This document shows positions 5,977 through 8,003 of a stretch of DNA of 8,003 nucleotides, in pieces. Source of the DNA: Nitrospirota bacterium. Lineage in GTDB: Bacteria; Nitrospirota; Thermodesulfovibrionia; Thermodesulfovibrionales; UBA6898. Under the pieces are notes generated by a model, which saw only the letters and a list, made by a program, of their open reading frames with translations, had not been told where the DNA came from and ran no database searches. A program made the position numbers and the translations under genes. How positions within the stretch are numbered: position 1 is the first letter of the stretch; each line of letters opens with the position of its first letter. The stretch is from the NCBI GenBank assembly GCA_029858145.1, contig JAOUFP010000107.1:1-8003 (forward strand). Reading direction: 5' to 3'.

Positions 5977-6923
5977 TGACTATTTCAGTTGTAGTACCTT
6001 TATACAATGAAGAAGAAAATGTCAGGGAACTGCACAGCCGGCTGAAACCTGTTTTGGATTCGATCGATGAGGCATATGAAATCATCTTTATTGACGACGG
6101 CAGCACCGACAAGACACTGTCATTGCTTCAGGAAATCCAGGCTCAAGACGATACCGTGACGGTATTGAGCCTCAGGAGAAACTTCGGCCAGACAGCGGCG
6201 TTTGCTGCCGGGTTTGATTATTCCAGAGGCGATGTTATCGTCACCATGGACGGAGACCTGCAGAACGACCCGAATGATATACCGAAGCTTCTCGAACTGA
6301 TGAAGGACCACGATCTGGTAAGCGGATGGAGGAAACGGAGAAAAGACCCCTTTCTTTCCAGAAGGCTCCCTTCGATTATCGCCAATTCACTGATCAGTAA
6401 AGTGACCGGCGTTAATCTCCACGATTACGGGTGTTCTCTCAAGGCCTACAGGAGAGACGTCATCAAGAACCTGAAACTCTACGGTGAAATGCACCGCTTC
6501 ATCCCTGCTGTCGCAAGCTGGTACGGCGTCAGGATAGCAGAGGTCGAAACAACACATCACCCGAGGCTCCGGGGGAAATCAAAATACGGGATCTCAAGGA
6601 CCATGAAGGTCGTGCTTGACCTCATCACGGTGAAGTTCCTCCAGAGCTTCTCCACCAAGCCGCTCCAGTTCTTCGGACCGATAGGCCTCATGAGCGGCCT
6701 GTTCGGATTTCTCATCTCGCTTTACCTGACGCTGGAGAAGATATTCTCCGGCACGGATATCGGGGGGCGCCCCCTGCTTCTTCTCGGCGCGCTGCTGATC
6801 ATCGTGGGCATTCAGTTTATCGGAATGGGACTGCTGGGAGAGATGATGGTGCGCGTGTATCACGAGACACAGAAAAAACCTATTTACGTTATCAAGAAGG
6901 TCATTGGCCCTGGCATCAAATAA
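5976..6923 (+). CDS. GT2 polyprenyl-phosphate glycosyltransferase (ArnC/GtrB/DPM1-like)
   Basis: Family 2 glycosyltransferase (315 residues, the usual length for the ArnC/GtrB group), which transfers a sugar from a nucleotide donor to polyprenyl phosphate at the cytoplasmic face of the inner membrane. The GT-A fold carries VVVPLYNEEENV (5-16), the donor-binding D40-D41-G-S, RRNFGQTAAFAAGFD (67-81) and the metal-site DGDLQNDP (92-99). DYGCSLKAYRR (150-160) and RLRGKSKYG (197-205) are hallmarks of the DPM1-like subfamily. Two C-terminal membrane helices follow (about 232-253 and 265-289). The ATG at 5976 shares its A with the upstream TGA; a TTG one codon earlier is possible but less likely. 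GAGAG at 5965-5969 can serve as a weak Shine-Dalgarno. Position directly after the GT39 fusion suggests it makes that enzyme's sugar donor, as ArnC does for ArnT. The sugar itself is not determinable. Confidence 0.9.
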   Translation: MTISVVVPLYNEEENVRELHSRLKPVLDSIDEAYEIIFIDDGSTDKTLSLLQEIQAQDDTVTVLSLRRNFGQTAAFAAGFDYSRGDVIVTMDGDLQNDPNDIPKLLELMKDHDLVSGWRKRRKDPFLSRRLPSIIANSLISKVTGVNLHDYGCSLKAYRRDVIKNLKLYGEMHRFIPAVASWYGVRIAEVETTHHPRLRGKSKYGISRTMKVVLDLITVKFLQSFSTKPLQFFGPIGLMSGLFGFLISLYLTLEKIFSGTDIGGRPLLLLGALLIIVGIQFIGMGLLGEMMVRVYHETQKKPIYVIKKVIGPGIK

Positions 6924-7824
6924 AACAGTCGTATTTTTCCTGAAATTGGCGGTAAGTTCACTTGCCCTCTATGTCGTATTCTCAAAAGCGGACGAGGGCC
7001 AGATCCTTTCTATCCTGAAGAGCATCGGAGTTTTCTACTTTTTTTCTTCTGTCCTTCTCTATATTTCCGCCCAGTTGGTATCTTCCTACCGGTGGAAACT
7101 GCTGCTGCCTGAAAAATTCACGGTGCGAAGGCTATTTTCCATATATATGATCGGGGCCTTCTTCGGAAGTTTCATGCCGGGGATCATCGGCGGAGACGCG
7201 GTAAGGGCTTACTACCTGAACAAAAAGGCGAAGAAAATGAGCCTTACCCTCGCTTCGATCTTTATGGACAGGTATTTCGGCTACGTCAGTCTGATGCTGA
7301 TCGGCATCTCGGCAGCCCCCTTTGCCCTCCGCTATTTCGGGGATTCCCCGTACAGATGGCTCATGCCCTTTATTTTTGCGGCCTTTATCACCGGCAGTAT
7401 CCTTTTTTTCGGACTCCAGATCGGCAAGAAATTCAGGGGCGTATCCGAGTTCTATGAATACTTCATCATGCTGAAAACTCAGAAGGGAACGATGATAAAG
7501 GCGGTGCTCATCTCCTTTCTCGTCCAGTTCCTGAATTTTGGCATTGTCGTCGTCCTTGCCGCAGGAATGGGGGAAAAAATACCCCTCCTCCTGCTCTTTG
7601 TTTTCCTGCCTATCGTCATAACCATTACCACCATCCCGGTTTCGATATCCGGGCTCGGCGTCAGGGAGGGAACCTTTGTCATCCTCCTCGGACTCATCGG
7701 CGTCAGGCCTGAAATCGCAACATCACTCTCCCTCGCCTATTTCTTTTCGGTATTCGCCGGGAGCGTCCCGGGACTCGCGTTCTATTTCGCGCTCACAAAA
7801 AAGACCGATCGCACCGGGGCCTGA
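6904..7824 (+). CDS. LPG-synthase TM / UPF0104 flippase-like integral membrane protein
   Basis: A 306-residue polytopic inner-membrane protein of the lysylphosphatidylglycerol synthase TM (UPF0104, YbhN/AglD-type) family, with about 7-8 hydrophobic segments. It corresponds to the MprF flippase-like half without a synthase domain. Family signatures are PGIIGGDAVRAYYL (92-105), MDRYFGYVSL (121-130) and PVSISGLGVREG (245-256). Members are often found beside polyprenyl-sugar genes and are thought to move or bind lipids, but the activity is not settled for most of them. The start is uncertain: the TTG at 6904 overlaps the upstream gene by 20 bases and keeps the whole first membrane helix, with AAGG at 6897-6900 unusually close. 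No in-frame ATG occurs before residue 82, which would cut off two helices. The gap to the next gene is 3 bases. A role in flipping the product of the GT2 enzyme is inferred from context only. Confidence 0.85.
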   Translation: MALASNKTVVFFLKLAVSSLALYVVFSKADEGQILSILKSIGVFYFFSSVLLYISAQLVSSYRWKLLLPEKFTVRRLFSIYMIGAFFGSFMPGIIGGDAVRAYYLNKKAKKMSLTLASIFMDRYFGYVSLMLIGISAAPFALRYFGDSPYRWLMPFIFAAFITGSILFFGLQIGKKFRGVSEFYEYFIMLKTQKGTMIKAVLISFLVQFLNFGIVVVLAAGMGEKIPLLLLFVFLPIVITITTIPVSISGLGVREGTFVILLGLIGVRPEIATSLSLAYFFSVFAGSVPGLAFYFALTKKTDRTGA

Positions 7825-7827
7825 TCT

Positions 7828-8003
7828 ATGGGACTAATGGATGACAACAGGCAGCTCGGGGAAACGGATAAAAAATATGTATGGCATCCGTTCACCCAGA
7901 TGCAGGAATGGGAAAAGGAAACGCCGGTAATTATCACGGAAGGACAAGACTGTTTCATCAAAGACATCTATGGGAAATGGTACCTGGACGGAGTATCTTC
8001 CTT
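7828..8003 (+). CDS. bioA: Adenosylmethionine-8-amino-7-oxononanoate aminotransferase, C-terminus outside window
   Basis: The first 58 codons of a gene running off the right edge. The product would be a PLP enzyme converting 7-keto-8-aminopelargonate to 7,8-diaminopelargonate in biotin synthesis, with S-adenosylmethionine as amino donor in the usual enzyme. Recognition rests on the N-terminal block VWHPFTQMQEW (18-28), followed by PVIITEGQDCFIKDIYGKWYLDGVSS (33-58), the standard opening of BioA. The Lys that binds PLP lies beyond the window. ATG at 7828 is chosen because it follows the upstream stop by 3 bases and has GGGG at 7815-7818. An in-frame ATG at 7837 is an equal alternative. Related class-III aminotransferases share the second part, but the HPFTQM motif favours BioA. 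Being so close to the membrane protein gene, it is probably co-transcribed with it. Confidence 0.88.
   Translation, partial: MGLMDDNRQLGETDKKYVWHPFTQMQEWEKETPVIITEGQDCFIKDIYGKWYLDGVSS

Overview
The window reads entirely on the + strand. It carries the 3' end of a polyamine gene, one short non-coding gap with a palindromic repeat, and then a tightly packed run of seven genes that continues past the right edge. Base composition is moderate. The protein set (a CobA-HemD fusion, agmatinase, BioA, polyprenyl-phosphate sugar enzymes) suggests a Gram-negative-type bacterium. The wording of several proteins reminds me of Nitrospirota or deltaproteobacterial anaerobes, but that is a low-confidence inference. 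There are no rRNA or tRNA genes, CRISPR arrays or transposase genes.

Layout. Positions 2-724 hold agmatinase (speB) without its N-terminus. Positions 725-947 are non-coding: a nested inverted repeat of about 154 bp that looks like a non-autonomous mobile or REP-type element, followed by a candidate extended -10 promoter. From 948 the genes are separated by at most about 61 bases or overlap: cobA-hemD fusion (948-2501), a divergent PlsC-type acyltransferase (2529-3311), a small protein of unknown function (3308-3556), a stand-alone response-regulator receiver (3618-3962), a PAP2 phosphatase fused to a GT39/ArnT-like glycosyltransferase (3949-5976), a GT2 polyprenyl-phosphate glycosyltransferase (5976-6923), a flippase-like membrane protein of the LPG-synthase TM family (6904-7824), and the start of bioA (7828 to the edge).

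How they may work together. The first gene supplies uroporphyrinogen III and precorrin-2 for tetrapyrroles, and the last belongs to biotin synthesis. The middle looks like an envelope module. The GT2 enzyme would load a sugar onto polyprenyl phosphate. The GT39 half of the fusion would transfer that sugar to an acceptor outside the inner membrane. The PAP2 half would remove a lipid (pyro)phosphate. The flippase-like protein may move a lipid, and the acyltransferase may supply or remodel one. The PAP2-GT39 fusion next to its likely donor-making GT2 partner is the most interesting item. The acyltransferase with both core motifs altered, the unknown small protein, the possibly leaderless start of cobA-hemD and the nested palindrome come next.
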